A stretch of 21,759 nucleotides of DNA, taken from the IMG/VR virus record IMGVR_UViG_3300020401_000111, positions 1-21,759 of that record. One strand, written 5' to 3'. The DNA comes from a virus. Made by a program: the position numbers and the translations under genes. Position 1 is the stretch's first letter. Each line of letters starts with the position of its first letter. Under the pieces are notes generated by a model. The model ran no database searches. It was given only the letters and a program-made list of their open reading frames with translations, and had not been told where the DNA came from. Positions 6,661 through 13,153 of this stretch are shown here, piece after piece.

Positions 6661-9285
6661 TTAAACAGATGCGTTTGAATTTAGTGTCTTTTCTTTTGTA
6701 ATATCTTTAATTACTGTTAGTTTTGAAATAGGTTGAGTTACTCGTCTATCTGTTTTCTTATGCTTTCCATTTTCTAAAATAGCCCAAACTACCATTGTTG
6801 CAGTTTTGTCTTTACCATTTACTGAAGTAACTACTCCGTGTACTGTTGAAGGTGGGTCCGGGTCCTTATTGATTGACCAACTGACAGACTGCCCAACTCT
6901 AACACTAGCTGCTTTCTCCCCATCTTTTTTAGATGAGAGTGGATGAGAAGAAGGAAGCAAGTCTTGGTCATAAGGCTTTCTCTTAAATCTACCAGTTCTC
7001 AATGCGTGAAGGAACCCGTTAACTCTGGCCACGCCCCACTGCTCAGGTCCTGTAACATTACCACGAACTGAACCAGGGCTTGTACGATAAGCACCTACAC
7101 CTCTACGGAACACTGCAATCAAAGTTCTTAAGTTAGCCCTATGCTTAGGATTTTTTGCATTATGTTCCTTTACCTTGTTAGATAATATCTTTCTGACATT
7201 AGCAGAAACCTTTTGTGAAAATACTTCATCTAGTATTTCGCCTTGTAATTCTAAACTTTTCTTTCTTCTTTCACGGACAAGTTTTTTTCTTTCATTTATA
7301 ATTTTCTTCATAGCAGGAACACCAATGTTTGAAACACCACCCCATTTAATATTTGCAATAGTTCCATTCAATCTTGTGTTACCTTGATGTCTACCCATAA
7401 ATCTTTCTCTTCTTCTTACCCAGTTAAGAACTGATTCACTTCTATCACCTGCTTTGTATTTAGCCCAGTTTCTGTAAGCATCATTACCAGTAAATGAAGT
7501 TGGAGGATTACCACCTGTTCCAGCTAATCTCCAGATTTCTGGCCAGTTCTCTTTTAAATCTTTTGCATAAGCAAATGGAAATTCTTTATATTTAGAATTA
7601 GATATTCTCACTTGCATGTCATCACCTGGACTTGGAAAGTTTGTTCTATCTTTTTTTGGTTTTTCTTTCTTCTCACTACGCCATGAATCAGAATCAATCT
7701 CTTCTAATGCTTCAGCTTCTTCTGTAGAAACTTTTATTTCTTCTACTTCCGATTCTTTTTTCATGTTACTTAAAAAATCTTCTGCTTCTTTTCTAGTCTT
7801 AAAACATTTAACAACTTCCTGATTGTCATGTTTGATTACACAGAACGCACCATTAGGCATTTGAGCTACATACTTTTCTTCGCTTATTCTTTGAGGTGAT
7901 TCAATAACATCTTGCCTCGTAGATTCAGGAGGTAAAGCGACTGAACCTAATAAAGCTTTACCTTCTTCATCAGGCGAGAATCTATCTCTTTCTAATAAAG
8001 GTTGACCATCTTCAGTTATTTGAACTGTGTTTAATGGTCTTAAGTATATATTGTGTCTTTCGTCAGCATCCAGACCTACTACTTTTCTAGCTTCACCGAT
8101 TGTTATCCAACCACCTTGAACACCTGTGTTTACTCTCTTGTATAACTCATCCATATCTTCAGCAAGAGCTCTAACTTTATTGAAGTCAAATTCGCATGTT
8201 GCATTGTCTTGACCAAAGTCTGGCTCTAGTAATTGATGTGTTAATTCAGAAGCAACCATCTTCCATAGTGGTATAAGTTTTTGTTCTGTAAAAAATTCTC
8301 TTAATTCTCTTGTGTTGTTATAAGTTGCAGAATCTAAACCTGCACCAAGTCCCGCTAATATTGCAGGAACTCCAAGTACTGCAGATATTCTTTCTTCAGG
8401 TAATCTTCTTAATTCTTGAAGTTTCATTTGGTCAGGTGAGAATGAGACTATATCAACATTCATTGAACCAGATAAAACCATAGGAGCACCTCTGTTATTA
8501 CCACCAAACTTTTGTTTGTATGATTCAGAAATAGCTTCTGCTTCTTCTCTAGTAGGACCACCAAGAGAATCATTTCTTGGAGATAGAACAACTCCAGGTA
8601 CAGCCATATTGTGTAATAGAGCAGCTGACCATTGTCCTGCAGCTTCATCTCCTAGTATTTCTCTTAACACACCTTTCAATGGTGCATGACCTCTTCTGTG
8701 GTCATTAGGGTCTATTCCTTGTCGGATATGTACTACGTCGCCTACCGGAATCTTTAAGTTTTCTCCACCTTTTCCATGTTGATAATATTCGTAGTGTGTA
8801 ATTAGTTCTTCAGAGTTACCTCTTACTTCAACAAGGTTTGGCATTATAGGAACTAACTGAACTACTTTACCTTGTGCATTTCTGTTCTTATAAAGAAAAG
8901 CATCACCAATGGTATTTATTGCCAAAACTATGTAGTGTGACAATAAACCTGCAGACATAAATGGATTAGGTCTTTTGTATAAACTTTCTACTGGATGATT
9001 ATTTAGAATCTCTTTATTTCCAAAGCTATCCATTTTACAGATTTGTAACAATGGTTCTGAAAAAGCAGTAGATAAAACATTTAAGCAAGCGATGACTGCG
9101 GAGTTAGCAGAACCATCACCAATCTCTCTTAACTTGTCTGACTCCCAAAATCCAGCGGATGTATTATATCCATATACAGATAAATCTGCACCATAGGTTT
9201 GGTTATAGGTAGCTGTAGCCTTACTTTCAAACTCCCTACCTCTTAGAGCATCGAAAGCTTTTTGAAATCTATTTCTTTCTGCCAT
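6661..9285 (-). CDS. portal protein with multi-domain C-terminal extension
   Basis: An 874-aa protein. Residues 40 to about 420 are an HK97-type portal: 'VIACLNVLSTAFSEPLLQ', 'HPVESLYKRPNPFMSAG', 'GDAFLYKNRNAQGKVVQL', 'IPVGDVVHIR', 'ELRRLPEERISAVLGVPAIL', 'TYNNTRELREFFTEQKLIPL'. The ring forms the DNA gate at the vertex and docks the terminase. Typical portals end near 400-450 aa. Here follow a short module at 472-510; a Trp-rich module at 549-668 ('FPSPGDD', 'YAKDLKENWPEIW', 'IKWGG'); a module at 700-790 with RRGVGAYRTSPG and QWGVARVNGFL; and a small beta-barrel-like module at 794-862 ('RVGQSVSWS', 'VHGVVTSVNG') that resembles Tudor/SH3-type domains. The extension may act in head morphogenesis. 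It starts 3 bases after the terminase nuclease ORF. Confidence 0.93.
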   Translation of the reverse strand: MAERNRFQKAFDALRGREFESKATATYNQTYGADLSVYGYNTSAGFWESDKLREIGDGSANSAVIACLNVLSTAFSEPLLQICKMDSFGNKEILNNHPVESLYKRPNPFMSAGLLSHYIVLAINTIGDAFLYKNRNAQGKVVQLVPIMPNLVEVRGNSEELITHYEYYQHGKGGENLKIPVGDVVHIRQGIDPNDHRRGHAPLKGVLREILGDEAAGQWSAALLHNMAVPGVVLSPRNDSLGGPTREEAEAISESYKQKFGGNNRGAPMVLSGSMNVDIVSFSPDQMKLQELRRLPEERISAVLGVPAILAGLGAGLDSATYNNTRELREFFTEQKLIPLWKMVASELTHQLLEPDFGQDNATCEFDFNKVRALAEDMDELYKRVNTGVQGGWITIGEARKVVGLDADERHNIYLRPLNTVQITEDGQPLLERDRFSPDEEGKALLGSVALPPESTRQDVIESPQRISEEKYVAQMPNGAFCVIKHDNQEVVKCFKTRKEAEDFLSNMKKESEVEEIKVSTEEAEALEEIDSDSWRSEKKEKPKKDRTNFPSPGDDMQVRISNSKYKEFPFAYAKDLKENWPEIWRLAGTGGNPPTSFTGNDAYRNWAKYKAGDRSESVLNWVRRRERFMGRHQGNTRLNGTIANIKWGGVSNIGVPAMKKIINERKKLVRERRKKSLELQGEILDEVFSQKVSANVRKILSNKVKEHNAKNPKHRANLRTLIAVFRRGVGAYRTSPGSVRGNVTGPEQWGVARVNGFLHALRTGRFKRKPYDQDLLPSSHPLSSKKDGEKAASVRVGQSVSWSINKDPDPPSTVHGVVTSVNGKDKTATMVVWAILENGKHKKTDRRVTQPISKLTVIKDITKEKTLNSNASV

Positions 9286-9288
9286 TAA

Positions 9289-9804
9289 TTAATATGCTTC
9301 CCAGACGCGTCTTTTCTGCATCTCTTGAGCTCCAATAGCTAATGCGTCTACCATGTCATCATGCGAACCTAGTGGAAATGCAAGGAGCTCACGCTCTAGG
9401 TCCGGTAGCCATGGTGCTTCCGCTTTTAAAAGTACATCTCCGCTTTCCATCCTAGCTGATAATGGCAAAGCTTTGGTTATTTTATCTTTATCTGCTTTCA
9501 TTTCTTGTACACGATATCCCTCTCTTGAAAGCATTTGAGAAACAGTTTTAGAAAGACCAACATTTTCAATACAAACATGTGTCCAATTATATTTCTGATA
9601 CATAGATTGTATTTCAGGAAATACATCAGGTCCTTCAACCTTTACTCTTTTTACATCATTAACAAACAATGTTCCATCAGAATGTTTTGCAAAATCTACT
9701 ATTGCTGTGTAATCAGAACTAGTTGCTGTAGTTACAGCTATATCAGCTGCACCAAAATGTGTAAGTTCTAATGGGTCCCAAGTACCACCGCCACCAGACC
9801 ACAA
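9289..9804 (-). CDS. terminase large subunit, nuclease domain (downstream part of ochre-split gene)
   Basis: A 171-aa reading frame in the same frame as the ATPase part upstream, separated only by one TAA and five sense codons. It has the RNase H-like terminase nuclease motifs: Asp21 in 'GAADIAVTTATSSDYTAIV', Glu80 in 'HVCIENVG' and the terminal acidic cluster 'GSHDDMVDALA' (D149, D150, D153). This domain cuts concatemeric DNA at the start and end of packaging. The only local start for separate translation is a TTG at 9802-9804 with a poor ribosome site, so readthrough of the ochre codon is equally possible. If the stop is an assembly error or point mutation, the two parts form one ordinary 404-aa terminase. 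Confidence 0.88.
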   Translation of the reverse strand: MWSGGGGTWDPLELTHFGAADIAVTTATSSDYTAIVDFAKHSDGTLFVNDVKRVKVEGPDVFPEIQSMYQKYNWTHVCIENVGLSKTVSQMLSREGYRVQEMKADKDKITKALPLSARMESGDVLLKAEAPWLPDLERELLAFPLGSHDDMVDALAIGAQEMQKRRVWEAY

Positions 9805-9819
9805 ACCATTTTCTGTCTT

Positions 9820-9822
9820 TTA
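9820..9822 (-). other. single in-frame ochre codon inside terminase large subunit
   Basis: Minus-strand codons read TCT TAT TAT TAA AAG ACA GAA AAT GGT TTG TGG. Removing the TAA would give one continuous terminase (…PHWLSYY-x-KTENGLWSGGGG…). The frame is unchanged across the stop, so a single frameshift cannot explain it. The break falls in the linker between ATPase and nuclease domains. Confidence 0.9.
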
Positions 9823-10503
9823 ATAATAAGATAACCAATGTGGTTTGAATAAAGATTGTCCATCTTCAATAAACTCCGCAAGATACTCTTGTGTATAAAT
9901 TACAGAACCAACTTCTTTTTTTGCAACTTCAACTTCTTCAGGGTCAATTGCTGGATTATCTACAGTTGCAAATCTAAACGTTTGCCAGTTGTCATCATCT
10001 TCTGCCATCTTCCATAAATCATAAAACCAATTGTTCATTCCCATAGGAGTAGAGATAAATAAAGCTCCACCTTTTCTTTCAGTAAGTGTTGGTCTTAAAA
10101 CTTCTCTCCACACTTCTGGTTTAACAAATGCTGCTTCATCCATAACTAGAAAGTCAAGACCCTCACCTCTTAGCCTTTGTGGATTGTCTGCTGACTTAGC
10201 TGCTATAAAACCACCATTCTCGAAATGTACTTCCATATTTGCTATGGATACTTTTGGTCTTATCTCTTGAGGAAACGACATAGCCGCTGCTTCAATAGCA
10301 CGCCAGCCAACACGAGCAATAGAAAAAGTAGGAGCAACCCACCACGCTCTTTTACCTTCGAGAGCTGCTTGAATACAAAGTTGTACACCGAGTCTAGTCT
10401 TTCCAAATCTTCTTCCTGCACAAAGTACTTTCCATCTAGCTTCGGAATGTGCGACTTCTTCCTGTGCTGGATGTAGCAAGGGAAGTTTGGCAGAATATTT
10501 CAT
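9820..10503 (-). CDS. terminase large subunit, ATPase domain (upstream part of ochre-split gene)
   Basis: A 227-aa protein with a complete packaging ATPase: Walker A 'CAGRRFGKT' at 28-36, Walker B 'FLVMDEAA' at 118-125 with the catalytic Glu, and the coupling motif 'STPMG' at 151-155. 'LRGEGLDFLVMDEAAFVKPEVW' is the classic surrounding block. The domain drives DNA translocation through the portal. It ends at 'LFKPHWLSYY', the usual exit from the ATPase domain, where the TAA lies; the nuclease domain continues in frame. A GAAGGGGA sequence sits directly before the ATG, closer than usual, and the gene overlaps its upstream neighbour by 4 bases, so coupling to that gene is likely. Confidence 0.93.
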   Translation of the reverse strand: MKYSAKLPLLHPAQEEVAHSEARWKVLCAGRRFGKTRLGVQLCIQAALEGKRAWWVAPTFSIARVGWRAIEAAAMSFPQEIRPKVSIANMEVHFENGGFIAAKSADNPQRLRGEGLDFLVMDEAAFVKPEVWREVLRPTLTERKGGALFISTPMGMNNWFYDLWKMAEDDDNWQTFRFATVDNPAIDPEEVEVAKKEVGSVIYTQEYLAEFIEDGQSLFKPHWLSYY

Positions 10504-10994
10504 TCCCCTTCGTAGTCATCCCAAGTTTCTAATAAAGCAAATACAGTTTCTTCTAACTTATCTAATTCCATTACGACCATACCGTCTGAAGTTCCATCAG
10601 GCATAGCTACAAAAATAAAAGGTTTGTTATTTCCAATTGCAGAATTGTTTTCATCAGATTGTTGTTTAGCAGCTTTAAACTTTGTCCATAATGATTGAAC
10701 TTGTTTACCTGCTTTAACTTCTACACGGACATGACCTAACCAACTCTCTTCGTGTCCCATCATTGAACGAAATTTAGTATTAGGTATTTTTAATTTCTTT
10801 CTAGCAAGGTTTTGTTTTCTTCTACCTTTGTTTCTATTACGACGTGCTCTTTGAGCAGCTTCACTTTTTTTTGGGTCATCAGGATTAAATCTTTTTTGTC
10901 CCATAGCTACATTAAATCCTGGACCTTTCTCTCTGAGTTTTCTTGATTTGTATTCAGAATATGTTTCATCATCTCTCATGTCAAAGCCTGACAT
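10500..10994 (-). CDS. putative resolvase/endonuclease-like protein
   Basis: A 164-aa protein. Residues 1-70 are highly basic and probably disordered ('RARRNRNKGRRKQNLARKK'). Residues 78 to about 150 look like a small nuclease fold: 'HEESWLGHVRVEVKAGKQV' contains an E-x-K (E92, K94) as in PD-(D/E)xK and resolvase-like enzymes, followed by a helix and then 'KPFIFVAMPDG' and 'MVVMELDKLEETV'. Actinophages often carry such resolvase-like proteins near packaging genes, where they may clear branched DNA. It overlaps the terminase start by ATGA. It has an AGGTGG ribosome site. The nuclease call is tentative. Confidence 0.6.
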   Translation of the reverse strand: MSGFDMRDDETYSEYKSRKLREKGPGFNVAMGQKRFNPDDPKKSEAAQRARRNRNKGRRKQNLARKKLKIPNTKFRSMMGHEESWLGHVRVEVKAGKQVQSLWTKFKAAKQQSDENNSAIGNNKPFIFVAMPDGTSDGMVVMELDKLEETVFALLETWDDYEGE

Positions 10995-10995
10995 A

Positions 10996-11241
10996 TTACC
11001 ACCTATACTTTCTTTTCTTAGCCTCCGTATATTTTCTATAAGAGGTAGCTGTTAAATCACTTGGGTCTTTTTCCCATTCTACATCAACAGGAGTTTCAAA
11101 CATCACGTTTCTTGAAATAAGTCTTTTCATAATAGATTTACAAGCAGGACATTTAATCTCTGGTTCTGAATTGATTGAATGAGAAATTTCTGCATTAAGT
11201 TTGCATTCATCACTAATACATTGATAGTCGTATCTTGGCAT
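10996..11241 (-). CDS. FmdB-like zinc-ribbon protein
   Basis: An 81-aa protein beginning 'MPRYDYQC', with C8 and C13, then CPAC (C31, C34) and 'MKRLISR'. This is the zinc-ribbon pattern of the FmdB family of small putative regulatory proteins. Its C-terminal half is charged and ends 'AKKRKYRW'. It lacks a clear Shine-Dalgarno, but TATACT lies about 10 bases before the ATG, so a nearly leaderless transcript is possible. It is followed after 1 base by the nuclease-like gene, implying one operon with the terminase. Confidence 0.75.
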   Translation of the reverse strand: MPRYDYQCISDECKLNAEISHSINSEPEIKCPACKSIMKRLISRNVMFETPVDVEWEKDPSDLTATSYRKYTEAKKRKYRW

Positions 11242-11269
11242 GTGGTAAGTATAGTAGTTATTTTGAATA

Positions 11270-11321
11270 CGGCTATCCTATGGACAGCCGATGATGGGAG
11301 GAGGTCGGTGTGGATGCCGAC
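11270..11321. other. two adjacent GC-rich hairpins upstream of the zinc-ribbon gene
   Basis: 11270-11290 folds as CGGCT-A-TCC / GGA-C-AGCCG with a 3-base loop (8 pairs, one mismatch). 11304-11321 folds as GTCGG / CCGAC with an 8-base loop. They sit in the 89-base gap between two minus-strand genes and are GC-rich in an AT-rich context. Neither is followed by a U-run on either strand. Their role is unknown; they may mark the leader of the packaging operon. Confidence 0.45.
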
Positions 11322-11330
11322 AATTCAATA

Positions 11331-11543
11331 TTAGCTGTTCTTAACTTTCCTAGTGGTATTTGACACCATGTCTGAATAAAAAATATTTAAATAATTTTGT
11401 ATGAAATAAGTTACATCTTGACCGATAGGTGCAATAAATTTTTCTACCATTTGATTTTCTTTTATCATGGATACTAAATATTCTTTTTCATTTAGAACTT
11501 TTATTTTGAATCTGCATCCTGCGTATATAAAATCTTGAATCAT
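11331..11543 (-). CDS. hypothetical small protein
   Basis: A 70-aa protein with 'FKIKVLNEKEYLVSM' and 'FIAPIGQDVTYFIQNYLNIF' segments, suggesting a small alpha/beta fold without membrane spans or metal sites. The ribosome site is weak (AAAGAA before ATG). It is divergent from the plus-strand mini-gene starting 54 bases away. Family not recognised. Confidence 0.5.
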   Translation of the reverse strand: MIQDFIYAGCRFKIKVLNEKEYLVSMIKENQMVEKFIAPIGQDVTYFIQNYLNIFYSDMVSNTTRKVKNS

Positions 11544-11597
11544 GGTTCTTTAAATATACCACAGGGGTTTGGTATTTAATTATGGTAAGATATTCAG

Positions 11598-11771
11598 ATG
11601 AAAGATAAATTTTTAGAATGGGAAGACAGAATATTTACTGCACCTTACAAGTGGTTAATAACAAAAGGATATATTGCAGCAAAGAAAATATATTTATCTA
11701 TGGAAGATTTATATGAAAGGACTATCTATGACGAATACAGAGGTAATCCAAACTGGGCAGGTGATGATTGA
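11598..11771 (+). CDS. hypothetical 57-aa protein (plus-strand island)
   Basis: ATG 11598-11600 to TGA 11769-11771. The product begins 'MKDKFLEWEDRIF', has an amphipathic centre ('KGYIAAKKIYLSMEDLYER') and ends 'GNPNWAGDD'. It is one of two plus-strand genes placed inside the minus-strand arm. The Shine-Dalgarno is poor (GGTAAGATATTCAG). Its stop overlaps the start of the next mini-gene (TGATG), which supports both being real. No function recognised. Confidence 0.5.
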   Translation: MKDKFLEWEDRIFTAPYKWLITKGYIAAKKIYLSMEDLYERTIYDEYRGNPNWAGDD

Positions 11772-11851
11772 TGACTGCTGAATTTGTAATTGTTGCAGCA
11801 TTAGGAACTGGTTTAGTTTTTGGAATGATGATTGCTTTTATTTTAAAATAG
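11771..11851 (+). CDS. 26-aa single-span membrane peptide
   Basis: A coupled mini-gene (TGATG overlap) encoding 26 residues, nearly all a hydrophobic Gly/Ala/Val/Phe segment ending in Lys, so a single membrane span with a very short cytoplasmic end. A stem-loop follows 9 bases after the TAG. Too short to assign; phage membrane micropeptides of this kind can be lysis or exclusion factors, which is only a possibility here. Confidence 0.45.
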   Translation: MTAEFVIVAALGTGLVFGMMIAFILK

Positions 11852-11860
11852 AAAAAGAAT

Positions 11861-11931
11861 ACCCGCCTCACAGGACGGGTTTAATTCTTTAGATTCTTAC
11901 TATGGTCTACCATAGAGATTACTTTGTAATC
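11861..11931. terminator. three consecutive stem-loops between convergent genes
   Basis: First, 11861-11880: ACCCG-CCT / AGG-CGGGT with one bulged A, followed on the plus strand by a T-rich stretch and on the minus strand by ATTCTTTTT, a fair bidirectional terminator. Second, 11900-11915: perfect CTATGG-TCTA-CCATAG. Third, 11917-11931: GATTAC-TTT-GTAATC. They separate the plus-strand island from the end of the minus-strand exonuclease gene. Confidence 0.6.
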
Positions 11932-11940
11932 CTAATATCT

Positions 11941-12522
11941 CTAAATAAATATCCAATCAGGTTTTTCATTTATATTTTTAAATATCTTCGCTAACATTCT
12001 TACATCTTCAATAGCAGAGTGTGCTTCATAAGTTTCATCTAGTAACCATTTAGCTACATCAACTTGTGAACTAGGTTTATCTGGATACATTTGTTTTATT
12101 TCTTTCTTAGTATCTCGCCACTTACAAAGCGGAGGTAGTAATTTATATTTTTCACAAGTCTGTTCCATGACTAATTTATCAAAAGCAAAAGCATTATGTG
12201 CAACTGCAGTCTTTCCTGTCAAAACACGCTGTACTTCTGGATACACATCAGTCCATTTTTGCAGGTCATCTCTCTTAATAAATTTATCAGGCTCATAACC
12301 ATGTATCTCTGTAGCCCAATTCTTACCCTCAACAATGTAATCTTTGTGTGGTTCTATGAAATAATGGTACTCTTCACCGCTAGATAAATCTATTAAGGCT
12401 AATTCAATAGGGTCATACCAAGTCTTTGATTTAAAATATCCCATTTCTTTGGGTGGTGTGTTGTAGATATCACACCCTGTGGTCTCAAAATCAAGTATTA
12501 CAAACTTATCTTCCATCATCAT
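11941..12522 (-). CDS. DnaQ-like 3'-5' exonuclease (DEDDh)
   Basis: A 193-aa protein with the DEDDh exonuclease motifs: Asp11 and Glu13 in 'FVILDFETTG', Asp115 in 'AVAHNAFAFDK', and His168 with Asp173 in 'EAHSAIEDVRML'. These residues hold two metal ions that remove nucleotides from 3' ends, as in the DNA polymerase III epsilon family. The loop after motif I is longer than usual ('CDIYNTPPKEMGYFKSKTWYDP'). Three Met codons stand in a row at the start, so the exact first residue is uncertain. It overlaps the upstream gene by 17 bases. It could act in proofreading, repair or nucleotide scavenging during replication. Confidence 0.9.
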   Translation of the reverse strand: MMMEDKFVILDFETTGCDIYNTPPKEMGYFKSKTWYDPIELALIDLSSGEEYHYFIEPHKDYIVEGKNWATEIHGYEPDKFIKRDDLQKWTDVYPEVQRVLTGKTAVAHNAFAFDKLVMEQTCEKYKLLPPLCKWRDTKKEIKQMYPDKPSSQVDVAKWLLDETYEAHSAIEDVRMLAKIFKNINEKPDWIFI

Positions 12523-12751
12523 CCAATGGTTTTAGGCGTTTAATCTTTTCAGGTATCTCATATCCCTGTGTTTCAAGCCAATAAAACATTTCATGTCTGG
12601 TAAATGGTCCTACTAACATAGGCTCATCATCTTTGGTAAGCCATATCTCCCAATACCAAACAGGTATTTTAGCTTTTCTTCTTTTCCTTTTGCCTTCGTT
12701 CTCGTCGAATAGCTCGTCTCTCACGTTCAGATTTACCACCCCAGATTCCAA
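12506..12751 (-). CDS. hypothetical protein overlapping whiB
   Basis: An 81-aa protein with a basic linker at 20-30 and a compact Trp/Tyr-rich part ('VWYWEIWLTKDDEPMLVGPFTRHEMFYWLETQGY'-type region, residues about 31-65). The 'GPFT..E...WL...G' pattern recalls small GYF-like or tail-less adaptor domains, but I do not claim the family. The start at 12751 has AGAGAG 7 bases upstream but gives an 83-base overlap with the WhiB gene in another frame; later GTG codons are alternatives. It overlaps the exonuclease start by 17 bases, so the three genes form a coupled unit. Confidence 0.6.
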   Translation of the reverse strand: MESGVVNLNVRDELFDENEGKRKRRKAKIPVWYWEIWLTKDDEPMLVGPFTRHEMFYWLETQGYEIPEKIKRLKPLDDDGR

Positions 12752-12935
12752 ATCTCTCTTTGCGTTCTACTGCGAATTCTAAACACTCCTCTCTGACTTT
12801 ACATTCTTTGCATATAGCCTTGGCTTTGACTGTTGAGCCACCTCTTTCTGGGAAAAACAAGTCCTGATTCTCTCCCGTACAATTAGCTTCTTTGTAGAAT
12901 TCTGGTATCTCTAGTATGTCAGCCAGCGTCGCTAT
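12669..12935 (-). CDS. whiB: WhiB-family transcriptional regulator (apparent ATA start)
   Basis: Reading from an ATA at 12933-12935 gives 88 aa with the complete WhiB signature: C19, then C42-x2-C45-x5-C51 for the iron-sulfur cluster, 'LFFPERGG' at 26-33, the 'GIWGG' turn at 63-67, and a basic tail (RERRAIRRERRQKEKKK) for DNA contact. WhiB proteins bind sigma factor and are restricted to actinobacteria and their phages. No ATG, GTG or TTG exists between the upstream stop (12948-12950) and a TTG at 12860, which would remove the first cluster Cys. AAGGGAGAG lies 7 bases before the ATA, so ATA is the best start. The first residues (ATLADILEIPEFY) look native. Alternatively the start was mutated from ATG. 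Confidence 0.88.
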   Translation of the reverse strand: MATLADILEIPEFYKEANCTGENQDLFFPERGGSTVKAKAICKECKVREECLEFAVERKERFGIWGGKSERERRAIRRERRQKEKKKS

Positions 12936-12977
12936 AAATACTCTCCCTTATTGATACCTACATAGTAGAGAGATACC
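12904..12977 (-). promoter_or_regulatory. large stem-loop enclosing the whiB ribosome site and start
   Basis: In the minus-strand RNA, the arm at 12977-12961 (GGTATCTC-TC-TACTATG) pairs with the arm at 12918-12904 (CATACTA-GAGATACC): about 14 pairs with a 2-base bulge and one C-C mismatch. The 42-base loop holds AAGGGAGAG and the ATA start. It could present or hide the start site and so control WhiB synthesis. Control is inferred from position only. Confidence 0.45.
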
Positions 12978-13153
12978 TAAAGACTTAATAGATTTAATAA
13001 GATATACAGCATAACCATCCTAAAGAGCTTTATTCTTTGATATTTTTCCATCTTGAGTACGGTATGTGTCGAAAAAATTTTTTTTTCTGGGGTATACGGG
13101 GTTGTATAGTTGAAACAACGTTCAAAACCGAACCGCGTGTGGGCGGAGCTAAG
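12948..13153. other. intergenic tract between terminase small subunit and whiB
   Basis: About 205 bases without a gene. It holds the outer arm of the whiB stem-loop, AT-rich stretches, an A/T block at 13073-13089 (AAAAAA then TTTTTTTTT), a small inverted repeat TTGAA-ACAACG-TTCAA near 13110-13125, and a GC-rich segment at 13130-13148. Promoter or packaging signals could lie here, but nothing can be fixed by eye. Confidence 0.4.

Noticed and set aside
9780-9830. Programmed frameshift joining the two terminase parts
   Set aside because: Both parts are in the same frame, so one shift would not join them.
9289-10503. Reassigned genetic code as the reason for the in-frame TAA
   Set aside because: TAA is used as an ordinary stop in many other genes of the window, and other conserved genes have no internal stops.
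12669-12860. Short WhiB form starting at TTG 12860
   Set aside because: It removes the first cluster Cys (C19) and the conserved start of the domain, and TTG there encodes the conserved Leu of LFFPERG; the frame extends naturally to the ATA at 12935.
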